Assembly (NCBI RefSeq): GCF_009695815.1
Contig: NZ_VUNE01000001.1
Coordinates: 558,001 to 622,000, forward strand
Source: Peptostreptococcus porci
Lineage (GTDB): Bacteria > Bacillota > Clostridia > Peptostreptococcales > Peptostreptococcaceae
Direction: 5' to 3'
Length of the DNA: 64,000 nucleotides
The notes under the pieces were generated by a model that saw only the letters and a list, made by a program, of their open reading frames with translations, was not told where the DNA came from and did no database searches. Position 1 is the stretch's first letter. Every line of letters starts with the position of its first letter. A program made the translations under genes and the position numbers. Shown here piece by piece: positions 9,917 to 18,832 of the stretch.

Positions 9917-10393
9917 ATGGATCAAAGAGGCTATATTCTTGAAGTAACGAGTGATGATACAGCGATGTTCAAGATGCAGAGACTGTCTGCGTGTGCGAGT
10001 TGTGGGAAATGTATTGGGGCTAGCAACAGCGAATCTCAGGATATTATTGTCGAAGTACAGAACAAAATCGGTGCAAAAAAGGGACAGTATGTTGAGGTGT
10101 CAATGGAACATATAGATGTGATGAGAGCAATATTTATCGTCTATGGAATACCTCTTATAGCGTTGATAATCGGCTCGGTAGCATCATTTTATCTGCTTGA
10201 GAATATCGGATATACTGGGAATAAATTGGAAATATTGTCATTTGTTTTTGGGCTTGTATTGATGGGAATTTCATATATTTTCATCAAGAAGAAGGATAAT
10301 TCTTTTAGAGAAAGCAGGAGATATATGCCAACTGTCACAAGGATAGTGGGAGATATTAAGCCAGAGAATGTCTTAGATCAATTTTCTAATTAG
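9917..10393 (+). CDS. RseC/MucC-like small membrane protein with Cys cluster
   Basis: The 158-residue product resembles the SoxR-reducing/RseC (MucC) family of redox-linked membrane proteins. An N-terminal soluble part carries Cys26, Cys29 and Cys32 (Cys-x2-Cys-x2-Cys). Two transmembrane helices follow at about residues 68-90 and 98-117, and the tail is basic. In Proteobacteria this family is tied to SoxR reduction or sigma-E control; in Clostridia its role is unknown and may relate to Rnf-type electron transfer. An aaggag site at 9903-9908 selects ATG 9917; the frame is open further upstream, but only inside aspS. It is the last gene of the hisS-aspS operon. Confidence 0.75.
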   Translation: MDQRGYILEVTSDDTAMFKMQRLSACASCGKCIGASNSESQDIIVEVQNKIGAKKGQYVEVSMEHIDVMRAIFIVYGIPLIALIIGSVASFYLLENIGYTGNKLEILSFVFGLVLMGISYIFIKKKDNSFRESRRYMPTVTRIVGDIKPENVLDQFSN

Positions 10394-10484
10394 AAAAAAT
10401 AATAAACAGTAATAAAAAAACAGACACCAATAAACAATTAATCGTTATAAAAATTTTTGACGATAAAATTATAGGAGGATAAAA

Positions 10485-11453
10485 ATGGAATTATTAGAAG
10501 GATTAAAAGCACAAATAGAAGGGAAGAATATTAGGATTGTTCTTCCAGAGGGTACTGAGCCTAGAATATTAGAAGCTGCTGCAAGATTAAACAAAGAAGG
10601 TATACTAGTGCCTGTATTGGTAGGAAAGGTTTCAGAAGTCGAAAAGGTAGCAAATGAAAATAATTTTGATATATCTGGAATAGAAATCTTAGATCCAGCA
10701 AACTACGGAGAGTTTGATATGATGGTTGATTCCTTTGTTGAGAGAAGAAACGGTAAGGCGACAAAAGAAGATGCTCAAAAAATATTATTAGATGAAAATT
10801 ATTTTGGAACAATGCTTACATATATGGGAAAGGTTGACGGAATGGTTAGTGGTGCCGTTCATTCAACTGGTGATACTGTAAGACCTGCACTTCAAATCGT
10901 AAAGACAAAGCCGGGTGTTTCTAGAACAAGTGGTGCGTTTGTAATGCTAAAGGATGATACAAGATATATATTCTCTGATTGCGCTATAAATATCGAATTG
11001 GATGCTGAAGGGTTGGCTGGTGTTGCAGTTGAAAGTGCCAAGACTGCGAAAATTTTCGGCATAGATCCCAAAATTGCAATGCTGAGTTTTTCAACAAAAG
11101 GATCTGCAAAGCATGATTTGGCTACGAAAGTTGAAGAGGCAACAAAGCTTGCGAAGGAAATGGCACCAGAGCTTCCAATAGAAGGTGAAATTCAATTTGA
11201 TGCGGCAATAGTTCCATCAGTTGGTCAGCAAAAAGCACCAGGCTCTGAAGTGGCTGGATACGCAAATGTATTCGTATTTCCGTCTCTAGAAGCAGGAAAT
11301 ATAGGTTACAAGATCGCCCAGAGATTGGGAGGTTTTGAAGCTTTAGGTCCAATACTTCAAGGATTAAATAAACCTATTACAGACCTTTCTCGTGGTTGTA
11401 GTGCTGAGGATGTGTACAAATTGAGCATAATTACTGCTTGTCAGAGTTTATAA
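10485..11453 (+). CDS. pta: Phosphate acetyltransferase
   Basis: Pta interconverts acetyl-CoA and acetyl phosphate, the step before acetate kinase in fermentative ATP production. The 322-residue product is the short bacterial form without the N-terminal regulatory domain. Family landmarks include the N-terminal Val-Leu-Pro-Glu-Gly segment, Gly-x-Val-x-Ser-Gly-Ala-x-His-Ser-Thr-Gly-Asp-Thr, and the C-terminal Pro-x-x-Asp-Leu-Ser-Arg-Gly-Cys. An aggagg site precedes ATG 10485. The acetate kinase gene is not adjacent. The enzyme suggests an acetate-producing fermenter. Confidence 0.96.
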   Translation: MELLEGLKAQIEGKNIRIVLPEGTEPRILEAAARLNKEGILVPVLVGKVSEVEKVANENNFDISGIEILDPANYGEFDMMVDSFVERRNGKATKEDAQKILLDENYFGTMLTYMGKVDGMVSGAVHSTGDTVRPALQIVKTKPGVSRTSGAFVMLKDDTRYIFSDCAINIELDAEGLAGVAVESAKTAKIFGIDPKIAMLSFSTKGSAKHDLATKVEEATKLAKEMAPELPIEGEIQFDAAIVPSVGQQKAPGSEVAGYANVFVFPSLEAGNIGYKIAQRLGGFEALGPILQGLNKPITDLSRGCSAEDVYKLSIITACQSL

Positions 11454-11558
11454 CAAAAATTTTAAGTATCCAAATAAAAATATTATTAAAGTGTTCAGTT
11501 ATGGGTATCATAGAATTAATAACAAAAACATATTGTTAATAATTTTTGGAGGATACAT

Positions 11559-11969
11559 ATGATAAAAGAAATAAGTCCATATATTGTATTAAATGGAAAC
11601 GGTAGAGATGCAGTGGAATATTATAAAGATGTACTAGACGCTGAGGTAAGAGCTCTTACATTTTGGAAAGACTTTGTACCGAATTGCCCACTAGAACTTG
11701 AACAAAGAGTAATCAATGCTCAGCTATATATCAATGGTATGAGAATACAAATTTCAGATAATAGTCCTGAGTTTGAGTATAAATATGGTGAAAATGTGAC
11801 TATTGCACTGATTTCAGATGATGTCGATACATCTAAAAAATATTTTAATAACCTAAAGAAAGATGCAAAAGAAGTGGTGATGGATTTGCAAGAAACACCG
11901 TGGAGTCCCGCTTATGGAAATATCGTCGATAAATTTGGGGTTATATGGCAAATAAATACAGAAGTATAA
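11559..11969 (+). CDS. VOC-superfamily (PhnB/glyoxalase-like) protein
   Basis: This 136-residue cytoplasmic protein has the vicinal-oxygen-chelate fold of the PhnB/YjdN type. It starts with the typical Ile-x-Pro-Tyr-Ile-Val-Leu-Asn-Gly-Asn-Gly stretch, has the Ala-Val-Glu-Tyr-Tyr-Lys helix, and ends with Gly-x-Ile-x-Asp-Lys-Phe-Gly-Val-x-Trp-Gln-Ile. Members include metal-dependent lyases, dioxygenases and antibiotic-sequestering proteins; which applies here cannot be told. It has its own ggagg site and is followed by a strong bidirectional terminator, so it is probably monocistronic. Confidence 0.8.
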   Translation: MIKEISPYIVLNGNGRDAVEYYKDVLDAEVRALTFWKDFVPNCPLELEQRVINAQLYINGMRIQISDNSPEFEYKYGENVTIALISDDVDTSKKYFNNLKKDAKEVVMDLQETPWSPAYGNIVDKFGVIWQINTEV

Positions 11970-11990
11970 GTAATAAAAAGAATAAGTGAT

Positions 11991-12045
11991 AAAAAGCATA
12001 CCCTACATTCATTTTTCATACGTGGAGAATGTGGGTATGCTTTTT
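11991..12045. terminator. Bidirectional intrinsic terminator
   Basis: A long stem pairs 11991-12010 (aaaaagcataccctacattc) with 12027-12045 (gaatgtgggtatgcttttt), with one mismatch and A/T runs at both ends. It can stop transcription from the VOC gene on the + strand and from the ThrE-type operon on the - strand. Confidence 0.85.
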
Positions 12046-12092
12046 AATTGTGGCTATTATAAGTCAGCCATTACTTATATTATTAATGCTAA

Positions 12093-12659
12093 TTATTCTT
12101 TTTTACTTGAATCGTCAATTTTTCTATATGGATTGATATCATATCTACTTGACGTTCTATTCTTACCTAAGTTTACCCAAGCTACATATTTTAGCTTATC
12201 GTTGGTAGTTATAGCTTTTTTAAGCTGATATAGGTTGAATACTCTTGAAAGTGACGCCATTACAAGTATTCCAAGTGCTATTCCAATACTTATTATTACA
12301 GAACGAGTACCTGTTGTAGCTGCTACTATATAATTTTTTTGCAATATATTATATATTGTATTGTAAAGACCGATTCCAGGTATAAGTGGAAGTATTCCAG
12401 GTATTACAATTATTATTGCAGGCTGCTTTAATTTTCTTGCCAAAATCTCGCCAAGCAGAGATACAGTAGCTGCTGAAATAAATGAGTAAATAATAGGATT
12501 GTCATAGTGGAATGTGAGTACATAATATACAATCCATCCGATTCCTCCGACTATTCCATCATAAATCAGGAATTTTTTTTGAATATTGAAAAACACTGCA
12601 AAACCACAGGTTGCTATTGCAGAAAAGAAAAAATGCTGCCATAGTGGTATATCTGCCAT
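12093..12659 (-). CDS. Threonine/serine exporter, C-terminal-type subunit (ThrE_2/YjjB-like)
   Basis: The 188-residue integral membrane protein has about five hydrophobic helices and matches the small, YjjB-like half of the split ThrE threonine/serine exporters. The Pro-Gly-Ile-Leu-Pro-Leu-Ile-Pro-Gly motif near residues 88-96 is the hallmark of this half. Its start lies 1 bp after the stop of the larger half, so the two are translated together and presumably form one carrier. The ~25-residue tail is charged and cytoplasmic. Substrate specificity is inferred from the family only. Confidence 0.85.
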   Translation of the reverse strand: MADIPLWQHFFFSAIATCGFAVFFNIQKKFLIYDGIVGGIGWIVYYVLTFHYDNPIIYSFISAATVSLLGEILARKLKQPAIIIVIPGILPLIPGIGLYNTIYNILQKNYIVAATTGTRSVIISIGIALGILVMASLSRVFNLYQLKKAITTNDKLKYVAWVNLGKNRTSSRYDINPYRKIDDSSKKE

Positions 12660-12660
12660 T

Positions 12661-13509
12661 TTATATTCCTCCTATTCCAAGTATAACCGCCACACCGAAT
12701 GCGATGGCAGTGAAAATCATAAATACTTCAAACAATCTTGCTGTACCAGCCATTAGGTTTCCAGATATTAGATCACGCATAGATTTGATAAAGGCAACTC
12801 CAGGAATCAATGGCATAATTGAACCGACTATCAAAGCAGAAGGTGTGTCAATATATCCTATTTTATGGAAAAATACCCCTATCGAAGTAATTATGACTGA
12901 TGATAGTATCGTGGAAAACATTACAATAGAGCTGTATTTTATTGTTTTGTCATAAATATATGTTGCCAATATCGATGTTAAGAATGTTAAAATATAGGTT
13001 AGTATTTGATTACCACCAAGAATTGCAGCAAAGCTTGCAGAGCCAATTCCCGTTCCAGCAAGGTACAACCATGTCGGATATCCTTTTTCCTTGTCTATTT
13101 GTCTTAACTCTTTGATTTCCTCATTGATATCAGGGTCTATTTTATTTACGAAATCTCTTGAAAAGTTATTCAATAATGCTATTTTATGTAAATTTATCCC
13201 TCTTGAATTTATGGTTTTCATAAAACATAGTCCGTCGAATTTATCATCTGAGATAATTAGAACGGTCGGAGTAGTAAAGCAGTTAATGTGATTGTATCCC
13301 CTTGATTTGCATATTCTTATTACACTATCTTCAACTCTATAAGTTTCAGCACCATTTTTTATGAGCAACTCACCTAAATACAATGCTAATTTCAATGTAC
13401 TCATCTTATATTCTTTGTCTTCAAGTCTGGCTGTTATTTTCATTACTCTTTCTTGCTCTGGATCCAGTTTTATCTCTTCATTATTTTGAAAATCGTTGTT
13501 TGCGCTCAA
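12661..13509 (-). CDS. Threonine/serine exporter, N-terminal-type subunit (ThrE/DUF1212)
   Basis: The 282-residue protein matches the larger half of split ThrE exporters (YjjP-like). A soluble N-terminal domain contains Leu-Leu-Ile-Lys-Asn-Gly-Ala-Glu-Thr-Tyr-Arg-Val-Glu-Asp, and about four to five transmembrane helices follow, including a Met-Pro-Leu-Ile-Pro-Gly-Val-Ala motif. The likely start is the TTG at 13509, seven bases after a strong aaggggg site; the ATG codons further upstream (13536, 13527) overlap or precede that site. It is transcribed divergently from the CWB2 gene and is coupled to the smaller half. Confidence 0.85.
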   Translation of the reverse strand: MSANNDFQNNEEIKLDPEQERVMKITARLEDKEYKMSTLKLALYLGELLIKNGAETYRVEDSVIRICKSRGYNHINCFTTPTVLIISDDKFDGLCFMKTINSRGINLHKIALLNNFSRDFVNKIDPDINEEIKELRQIDKEKGYPTWLYLAGTGIGSASFAAILGGNQILTYILTFLTSILATYIYDKTIKYSSIVMFSTILSSVIITSIGVFFHKIGYIDTPSALIVGSIMPLIPGVAFIKSMRDLISGNLMAGTARLFEVFMIFTAIAFGVAVILGIGGI

Positions 13510-13676
13510 CTTATTACCCCCTTCCATTATTTTCACATATACTAATATACACTATTTTATAGTAATTTTGTACATATTTTTTCCTGAAAAATTGTTTATT
13601 TTTAATCGAATGATCGTTAAAAAATATAAAAAAATAGTTAAGTTTAATTTTAGTATTATAATGGATAATAATTACA

Positions 13677-13708
13677 TTTGAAAGTATGATATATCATCAT
13701 ATTTCAAA
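13677..13708. other. Imperfect palindrome in the leader of the CWB2 gene
   Basis: Arms tttgaaa / tttcaaa flank the interrupted tatgat / atcata core just upstream of the aaggagg ribosome site of the cell-wall protein gene. A tataat sequence at 13657-13662 would place the transcription start just before it, so it may be a 5'-leader hairpin or an operator. No regulator is identified. Confidence 0.45.
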
Positions 13709-13726
13709 ATTAAGAAGGAGGTAGTT

Positions 13727-15178
13727 ATGAACAAGAAGATAACGTGTGTTTTATCTATGTATTTAATCGCAGGTATGTCACTAGCATTGTGCGAAAATAC
13801 AGTGAAGGCAGATGAAATTACAAATAATTATTCTGTTGAGGAAATACTAAGTTATGAAAATGTAAAAACAGAAGATATTTCGTCTAGTATACCAAAGACA
13901 GAAAATCCTGTAAATAATTCAATTCAAATTTCGAATATTGATGACAAAATTGATAGTTTATATAGGGATTTAGGGGGAGACATTAAGCTTCCGAAGACTG
14001 TCGATTTAGGATCAAACACTATTATTGGAAAGCTGGCAAATGGTGTTGGAGTCACTGTGTATAAAGTAAGCAGTGAAGACTTGGCAAAAGGCAGTGTTGT
14101 TTTAAATTCTAGTATGAGCCTAAGTGATACGAAATACAGTATTCAAAGTAAGAATGGAGAGTTTTCAATTGGATTTGATAATACGAAGCTAAAGGAAAAT
14201 GAACACTTTATAATTTGTGTTTCTTATTCTATTACGGATTCATCTGGAAAGGACATTCACAAAACATTTTTATTTGACACAGTATATCAGAAAAAAGATA
14301 ATGCTGAAAATGCTCCTGCTGAACCTCAAAACGAAAATAGGATAAGTGGTAGTGACAGGTATGTGACAAATTTAAATTCGATAAAGAAGAGCTATAAAAA
14401 GGGTGAATTTGACACGGTAATAGTGTCATCAGGCGAGAATTTTGCTGATGCTCTAACTGCTGGACCATTATCAATGAAAAATAAATATCCAATTTTGTTT
14501 GCAGGAAGAAATGGAATTAGCTCTGATGGATTGAAATTTCTGAATGAGTATGGAGTGAAAAGCGTCTTGATCGTCGGTGGTGAAAACTCAGTGCCAAAGA
14601 ATGTCGAAACGCAGCTTGTAAATATGAATGTTAGGAGAATTTCGGGCGTTGATAGATACGAAACATCAAATAAGCTATTGTCAGAATTTGGATCAGCTAG
14701 GCATCTGATATTGACAGATGGAAGAAAATTTGCTGATGCATTGTCAGCAACACCGCTTTCAAAAAAATTAAATTCTCCGATATTATTGGTAAATAATTTG
14801 ACAAATGTACCGACGAATATCGATAATTATTCGGATGTGTATATTATCGGTGGCAAAAGCTCTGTAAATCAATCGGCTGAAGATAAATTAAGGGAAATTA
14901 GCAATGGAAAGAGCGTATATAGAATATATGGGGGCGATAGAGTACAAACCTCATATCAGGTTGCCAAGCAAACAAAATATGCTTCGAATTTAGTTGTCAA
15001 TGGAAATAATTTCCCTGACGCTTTGAGCTCTGCGAATTTGGTTGCATCTAATCCGAGTAACCTTTTACTGATAAATAAGTCTGGTTATCCTACTTATATG
15101 GCTGAGCTTATAGAAGGAAAAACAAACATTATAGTAGGCGGATATAATTCAGTCATGAAAAATATATTCAATTATTAA
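13727..15178 (+). CDS. Secreted cell-wall protein with three CWB2 (cell wall binding 2) repeats
   Basis: The 483-residue protein starts with a signal peptide (Lys-Lys, then a hydrophobic stretch, probable cleavage near Val-Lys-Ala at residues 26-28). A unique domain of about 170 residues follows, then three tandem CWB2 repeats from about residue 205 to the end. Each repeat carries the Arg-Ile-Ser-Gly-x-Asp-Arg-Tyr-like opening, a Phe-Ala-Asp-Ala-Leu motif and a Gly-Gly-x-x-Ser-Val motif. CWB2 repeats trimerise and anchor S-layer and other surface proteins of Clostridioides-type bacteria to anionic wall polymers. The N-terminal unique region is presumably the exposed effector part; I do not recognise it. 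An aaggagg site precedes the ATG, and a terminator follows. Confidence 0.9.
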   Translation: MNKKITCVLSMYLIAGMSLALCENTVKADEITNNYSVEEILSYENVKTEDISSSIPKTENPVNNSIQISNIDDKIDSLYRDLGGDIKLPKTVDLGSNTIIGKLANGVGVTVYKVSSEDLAKGSVVLNSSMSLSDTKYSIQSKNGEFSIGFDNTKLKENEHFIICVSYSITDSSGKDIHKTFLFDTVYQKKDNAENAPAEPQNENRISGSDRYVTNLNSIKKSYKKGEFDTVIVSSGENFADALTAGPLSMKNKYPILFAGRNGISSDGLKFLNEYGVKSVLIVGGENSVPKNVETQLVNMNVRRISGVDRYETSNKLLSEFGSARHLILTDGRKFADALSATPLSKKLNSPILLVNNLTNVPTNIDNYSDVYIIGGKSSVNQSAEDKLREISNGKSVYRIYGGDRVQTSYQVAKQTKYASNLVVNGNNFPDALSSANLVASNPSNLLLINKSGYPTYMAELIEGKTNIIVGGYNSVMKNIFNY

Positions 15179-15265
15179 AAATTAGCAAAGAAAAACATCC
15201 AATCTGAGATGTGAAATCCAAATATTTAGAATTAAATTTTATCAAAAAAACATGATGAATTTTTT

Positions 15266-15296
15266 ACCGTAGGCAAGGATATTGCCTGCGGTTTTT
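15266..15296 (+). terminator. Intrinsic terminator after the CWB2 gene
   Basis: Stem accgtaggcaa (15266-15276) pairs with ttgcctgcggt (15282-15292), with one G-U pair, and a T-run follows. It resembles the terminator after rnpB, which shares the cgtagg..cctacg core. Confidence 0.8.
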
Positions 15297-15359
15297 CTAT
15301 GTATAAAACATTGGATGTATATTGAAAAAACTAAATCATAAAAAAATATTAAAACTATC

Positions 15360-15388
15360 TTGATTTTTTCTTAATTTTTGTATATAAT
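15360..15388 (+). promoter_or_regulatory. Sigma-A-type promoter for the polyamine operon
   Basis: A ttgatt -35 box (15360-15365) and a tataat -10 box (15383-15388) are separated by 17 bases. Transcription from here would give a leader of about 140 bases before the regulator gene. Apart from this promoter and the preceding terminator, the 15179-15536 gap shows no gene. Confidence 0.65.
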
Positions 15389-15536
15389 CTTTATTGTTTA
15401 ATAATAATAAACATTGAGTTTAGTTTTTGATTACATACTGTTTAGTCATAAATGACAAATAGTTTATTTAAAGTAAATAATTTAAGGGATAGATTAGGAG
15501 GTGTAGGCGGCTATTTTAAGATGGTCGCACATTATT

Positions 15537-16076
15537 ATGGATATTGGAGAAAAAATTAAGCGTTTAAGAAGCGAAAAGCAACTCACCCAAGAAGAGTTGG
15601 CAAATAGATGTGAATTGTCAAAGGGGTTTATTTCACAGTTGGAAAATAACCTTACATCTCCATCGATTGCCACGCTTATCGATATATTGGAAATTCTAGG
15701 AACGAATTTAAGAGAGTTTTTTGCCGATGAGGTCAATGAGAAAATCACTTTTAAAAAAGATGATATGTTTGAAGTTGAGGATTTTGATGACGGATACACA
15801 TTTAGATGGCTGGTCCCAAACTCACAAAAAAATGATATGGAGCCGGTTATTATTGAGATAAAACCTGGTGGTAGGTACAAAGAGGAAAAGCCTCACGAGG
15901 GTGAGGAGTTTGGCTATGTAATTAAGGGGACAATTTGCCTTTATATGGGAAATAAGAAATTTAAAGTAAGAAAGGGCGAAAGTTTTTATTATAAGCCAAA
16001 AGAAAACCACTATATATCGAACGAAGGAAAGACACCGGCTGAAGTTATCTGGGTCAGTTGTCCTCCTTCTTTCTAA
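15537..16076 (+). CDS. XRE-family regulator with C-terminal cupin domain (polyamine uptake regulator type)
   Basis: The 179-residue product has an N-terminal helix-turn-helix (residues 5-59, Leu-Thr-Gln-Glu-Glu-Leu-Ala) and a C-terminal cupin domain (about 105-175, with Gly-Glu-Glu-Phe-Gly-Tyr-Val-x-x-Gly). Such HTH-cupin proteins often sit directly before potABCD and sense polyamines or related ligands; that role is inferred here from its place 25 bp before potA. The start is problematic: ATG 15537 has no ribosome site. The strong aggaggtg at 15496-15503 is 33 bases upstream, and no ATG, GTG or TTG in this frame follows it closely. An ATT at 15513 is in frame with suitable spacing, or a 12-codon upstream ORF (15521-15559) may intervene. 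Confidence 0.85.
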   Translation: MDIGEKIKRLRSEKQLTQEELANRCELSKGFISQLENNLTSPSIATLIDILEILGTNLREFFADEVNEKITFKKDDMFEVEDFDDGYTFRWLVPNSQKNDMEPVIIEIKPGGRYKEEKPHEGEEFGYVIKGTICLYMGNKKFKVRKGESFYYKPKENHYISNEGKTPAEVIWVSCPPSF

Positions 16077-16101
16077 TTTGAGTATTAAAGGAGTGTAGGA
16101 A

Positions 16102-17145
16102 GTGAGTAATAAATTAATTGAATTAGTAGATGTTTCAAAAACTTTTGATGATAATACGGTATTGGATAAGTTCAGCTTGGCAATAAATGAAAATGAATTT
16201 TTAACCTTGCTGGGACCGAGTGGATGTGGAAAGACAACGCTTTTGAAAATTATTGCTGGATTTGAATTTGCTGATGAAGGCGATGTTTATTTTGGTGGCT
16301 ATAAGGTAAACAATGTTCCTGCATATCAGAGAAACATAAATACTGTTTTCCAAAAGTACGCATTGTTTCCACATATGAATGTTTTTGAAAATATTGCCTT
16401 TGGACTAAGGATAAAAAAGATAAGTGAAGCAGAAATTGCCGAAAAAGTTAGAACAATGCTTTCGTTGGTATCTTTATCAGGCTTTGAAAAGAGAACTGTG
16501 CAATCTTTGTCTGGAGGTCAGCAGCAGCGTGTAGCAATAGCAAGAGCTTTGGTAAATGAGCCAAAGGTGCTTTTGTTGGATGAGCCATTAGGAGCATTGG
16601 ATTTGAAATTGCGTCAAGAAATGCAGGTTGAATTAAAGAAAATTCAGAAGAAGTTGGGTATAACTTTTGTATTTGTTACTCATGATCAAGAGGAAGCGCT
16701 AAGTATGAGCGATACTATTGTAGTGTTGGACAAGGGAAAAATTCAGCAGATAGGAACACCTGTCGATATTTATAATGAACCTGAGAATTCATTTGTCGCC
16801 AACTTTATAGGAGAGAGTAATATCGTTGACGGAATTATGCATGATGATTTTGATGTAGAGTTTTGTGGCAGGAGATTTGTCTGTGTTGACAAAGGGTTTG
16901 AACAGGGCGAAAAAATAGATGTAGTTATAAGACCAGAGGATATTCAGATGGTGAATGCTGAAGAGGGAATGCTAAGAGGTGTTGTTAAATCTTCAATATT
17001 CAAGGGTGTTCACTATGAATTAGAGGTTGAAGAAAATGGAAGAATGTGGCTTTTGCATAATACAAAAACTGCAAGCGTTGGAACAGAGCTCGGAATGTCA
17101 TTAAATCCGGAAGATATTCATATTATGCATAAAAGGGAGGCATAA
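16102..17145 (+). CDS. potA: Spermidine/putrescine ABC transporter, ATP-binding protein
   Basis: PotA powers polyamine import. The 347-residue product has Walker A (Gly-Pro-Ser-Gly-Cys-Gly-Lys-Thr-Thr, about residues 36-44), the signature Leu-Ser-Gly-Gly-Gln-Gln-Gln-Arg, and Walker B ([11 protein letters not shown]). A C-terminal TOBE domain of the PotA/MalK kind follows. The start is GTG 16102 behind an aaggag site. It lies 25 bp after the regulator and 3 bp before potB. Family and gene order together make the assignment firm. Confidence 0.95.
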   Translation: MSNKLIELVDVSKTFDDNTVLDKFSLAINENEFLTLLGPSGCGKTTLLKIIAGFEFADEGDVYFGGYKVNNVPAYQRNINTVFQKYALFPHMNVFENIAFGLRIKKISEAEIAEKVRTMLSLVSLSGFEKRTVQSLSGGQQQRVAIARALVNEPKVLLLDEPLGALDLKLRQEMQVELKKIQKKLGITFVFVTHDQEEALSMSDTIVVLDKGKIQQIGTPVDIYNEPENSFVANFIGESNIVDGIMHDDFDVEFCGRRFVCVDKGFEQGEKIDVVIRPEDIQMVNAEEGMLRGVVKSSIFKGVHYELEVEENGRMWLLHNTKTASVGTELGMSLNPEDIHIMHKREA

Positions 17146-17148
17146 TAG

Positions 17149-18021
17149 ATGAAAAATAAAAGAATTAGAACAACTGAGGTCGATAAAAAAGAAGCAAGAT
17201 TGGCATATCCATATGCGGCATGGTCGCTTATTTTCATAGTAGTTCCACTGGTTTTGGTTGTATTTTATAGTTTGACTCAAAAGGATGCGGATGGAAATCT
17301 GTTTTTTACTATGAGCAATTACGGAGATGTTTTTGAACCGTTGTTTTTAAAGGTGTTTGGAAGATCATTTTTATTGTCTGGGATTGCAACTTTGGCATGT
17401 ATATTGATAGGCTATCCAGTCGCATATATCATATCACAGATGAATTTGAAAAAGGGCGGAATTTTGATACTGCTATTTATTCTTCCAATGTGGATGAATT
17501 TCTTGTTAAGAACGTATGCTTGGATTGCGATTTTAGGTAAGCATGGACTATTGAATAATCTACTAGGACTATTTGGTATACATCCTAGTTCAATACTATA
17601 CACTAGTATGGCAGTTTTACTTGGGATGGTGTACAATTTCCTACCATTCATGGTTTTGCCGATATATACGACTTTACAAAAGATTGATAAGGATCTTATC
17701 AACGCTGCAAGAGATTTGGGGGCAAATAGCTTTACCGTATTTAGGAAAGTTGTTTTTCCTTTGAGTATGCCAGGTGTTATGAGCGGAATAACTATGGTAT
17801 TTATGCCTTGTGTTACTACCTTTGCAATATCAAGACTTTTGGGCGGTGGTAAAACCATGTTGGTCGGTGATTTAATCGAGCAACAGTTTACTACTGTCGG
17901 TGATTGGAACTTTGGTTCATCTCTTTCTATTGTAATGATGATAATAATATTGATATCAATGGCGATAATGAATAAAATTGACAGAAATGTAGAAGGAGGA
18001 GAATCAAATGCAAAGAAATAG
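17149..18021 (+). CDS. potB: Spermidine/putrescine ABC transporter, permease PotB
   Basis: This 290-residue permease has six predicted transmembrane helices and the binding-protein-dependent transport motif (Ala-Ala-Arg-Asp-Leu-Gly-Ala, about residues 185-191) that contacts the ATPase. It has the PotB position, between potA and potC. The last 14 bases overlap the start of potC, so the two permeases are translationally coupled. It acts in the cytoplasmic membrane. Confidence 0.94.
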   Translation: MKNKRIRTTEVDKKEARLAYPYAAWSLIFIVVPLVLVVFYSLTQKDADGNLFFTMSNYGDVFEPLFLKVFGRSFLLSGIATLACILIGYPVAYIISQMNLKKGGILILLFILPMWMNFLLRTYAWIAILGKHGLLNNLLGLFGIHPSSILYTSMAVLLGMVYNFLPFMVLPIYTTLQKIDKDLINAARDLGANSFTVFRKVVFPLSMPGVMSGITMVFMPCVTTFAISRLLGGGKTMLVGDLIEQQFTTVGDWNFGSSLSIVMMIIILISMAIMNKIDRNVEGGESNAKK

Positions 18022-18820
18022 TAGAAAACTTGATATTTTTAAAAATATCTATTTGGTGCTAGTATTTGTATTCTTGTACGCACCTATTGCTGCATTGATT
18101 ATATTCTCTTTTAATAAGTCTAAATCAATGGGGCATATCACAGGCTTCACATTGCATTGGTACAAGCAGCTATTCAGTAATGAGGCAATATTGAGTGCTT
18201 TATACTATACGATAACGATAGCGGTGATTGCTTCAGTGGTTTCAACTATTTTCGGAACAATTACAGCGATTGGAATATACAAAATGAACAATAAGCCAAA
18301 AAAGATATTGTTAAATATAAACTACCTACCAGTTCTAAATACAGAGATTGTAACTGGTATAGCAATAATGAGTCTTTTTGCGTTTTTCAAGATGGATTTT
18401 GGATTTAGGACGATGCTGATATCACATATTATGTTTTGTGTTCCTTATGTTATTTTGTCAGTTCTTCCAAAGTTAAGGCAATTGCCTGAAAATATTGAAG
18501 AAGCAGCACTTGATTTGGGTGCAACACCTTGGTATGCAATTAGAAAAGTCATCATTCCACAGATTAAGCCAGGTATTATTTCTGGATTTTTGATGGCATT
18601 CACTATGTCTATTGATGATTTCGTAATTTCATTCTTTAATACGGGTAATGGAGTGAGCAATTTATCTATAGAAATCTACGGTATGGCAAGAAGAGGTATT
18701 AAACCAGAGATAAATGCGTTGTCAACTCTGATGTTTACAACAGTGCTAATTTTGATAATATTAGCCAATAGAAAAGATTCAATAATTAGAAATACTGTTA
18801 ACAGAAGTGAGATTGATTAG
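18008..18820 (+). CDS. potC: Spermidine/putrescine ABC transporter, permease PotC
   Basis: The 270-residue second permease has six predicted helices and the coupling motif Glu-Glu-Ala-Ala-Leu-Asp-Leu-Gly-Ala near residues 163-171. The conserved Ser-x-Asp-Asp-Phe-Val-Ile-Ser-Phe-Phe segment, typical of PotC proteins, lies near residues 204-213. The ATG at 18008 sits inside the end of potB behind an aaggagga site. With PotB it forms the membrane channel. Confidence 0.94.
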   Translation: MQRNSRKLDIFKNIYLVLVFVFLYAPIAALIIFSFNKSKSMGHITGFTLHWYKQLFSNEAILSALYYTITIAVIASVVSTIFGTITAIGIYKMNNKPKKILLNINYLPVLNTEIVTGIAIMSLFAFFKMDFGFRTMLISHIMFCVPYVILSVLPKLRQLPENIEEAALDLGATPWYAIRKVIIPQIKPGIISGFLMAFTMSIDDFVISFFNTGNGVSNLSIEIYGMARRGIKPEINALSTLMFTTVLILIILANRKDSIIRNTVNRSEID

Positions 18821-18832
18821 GAGGATAATTTT

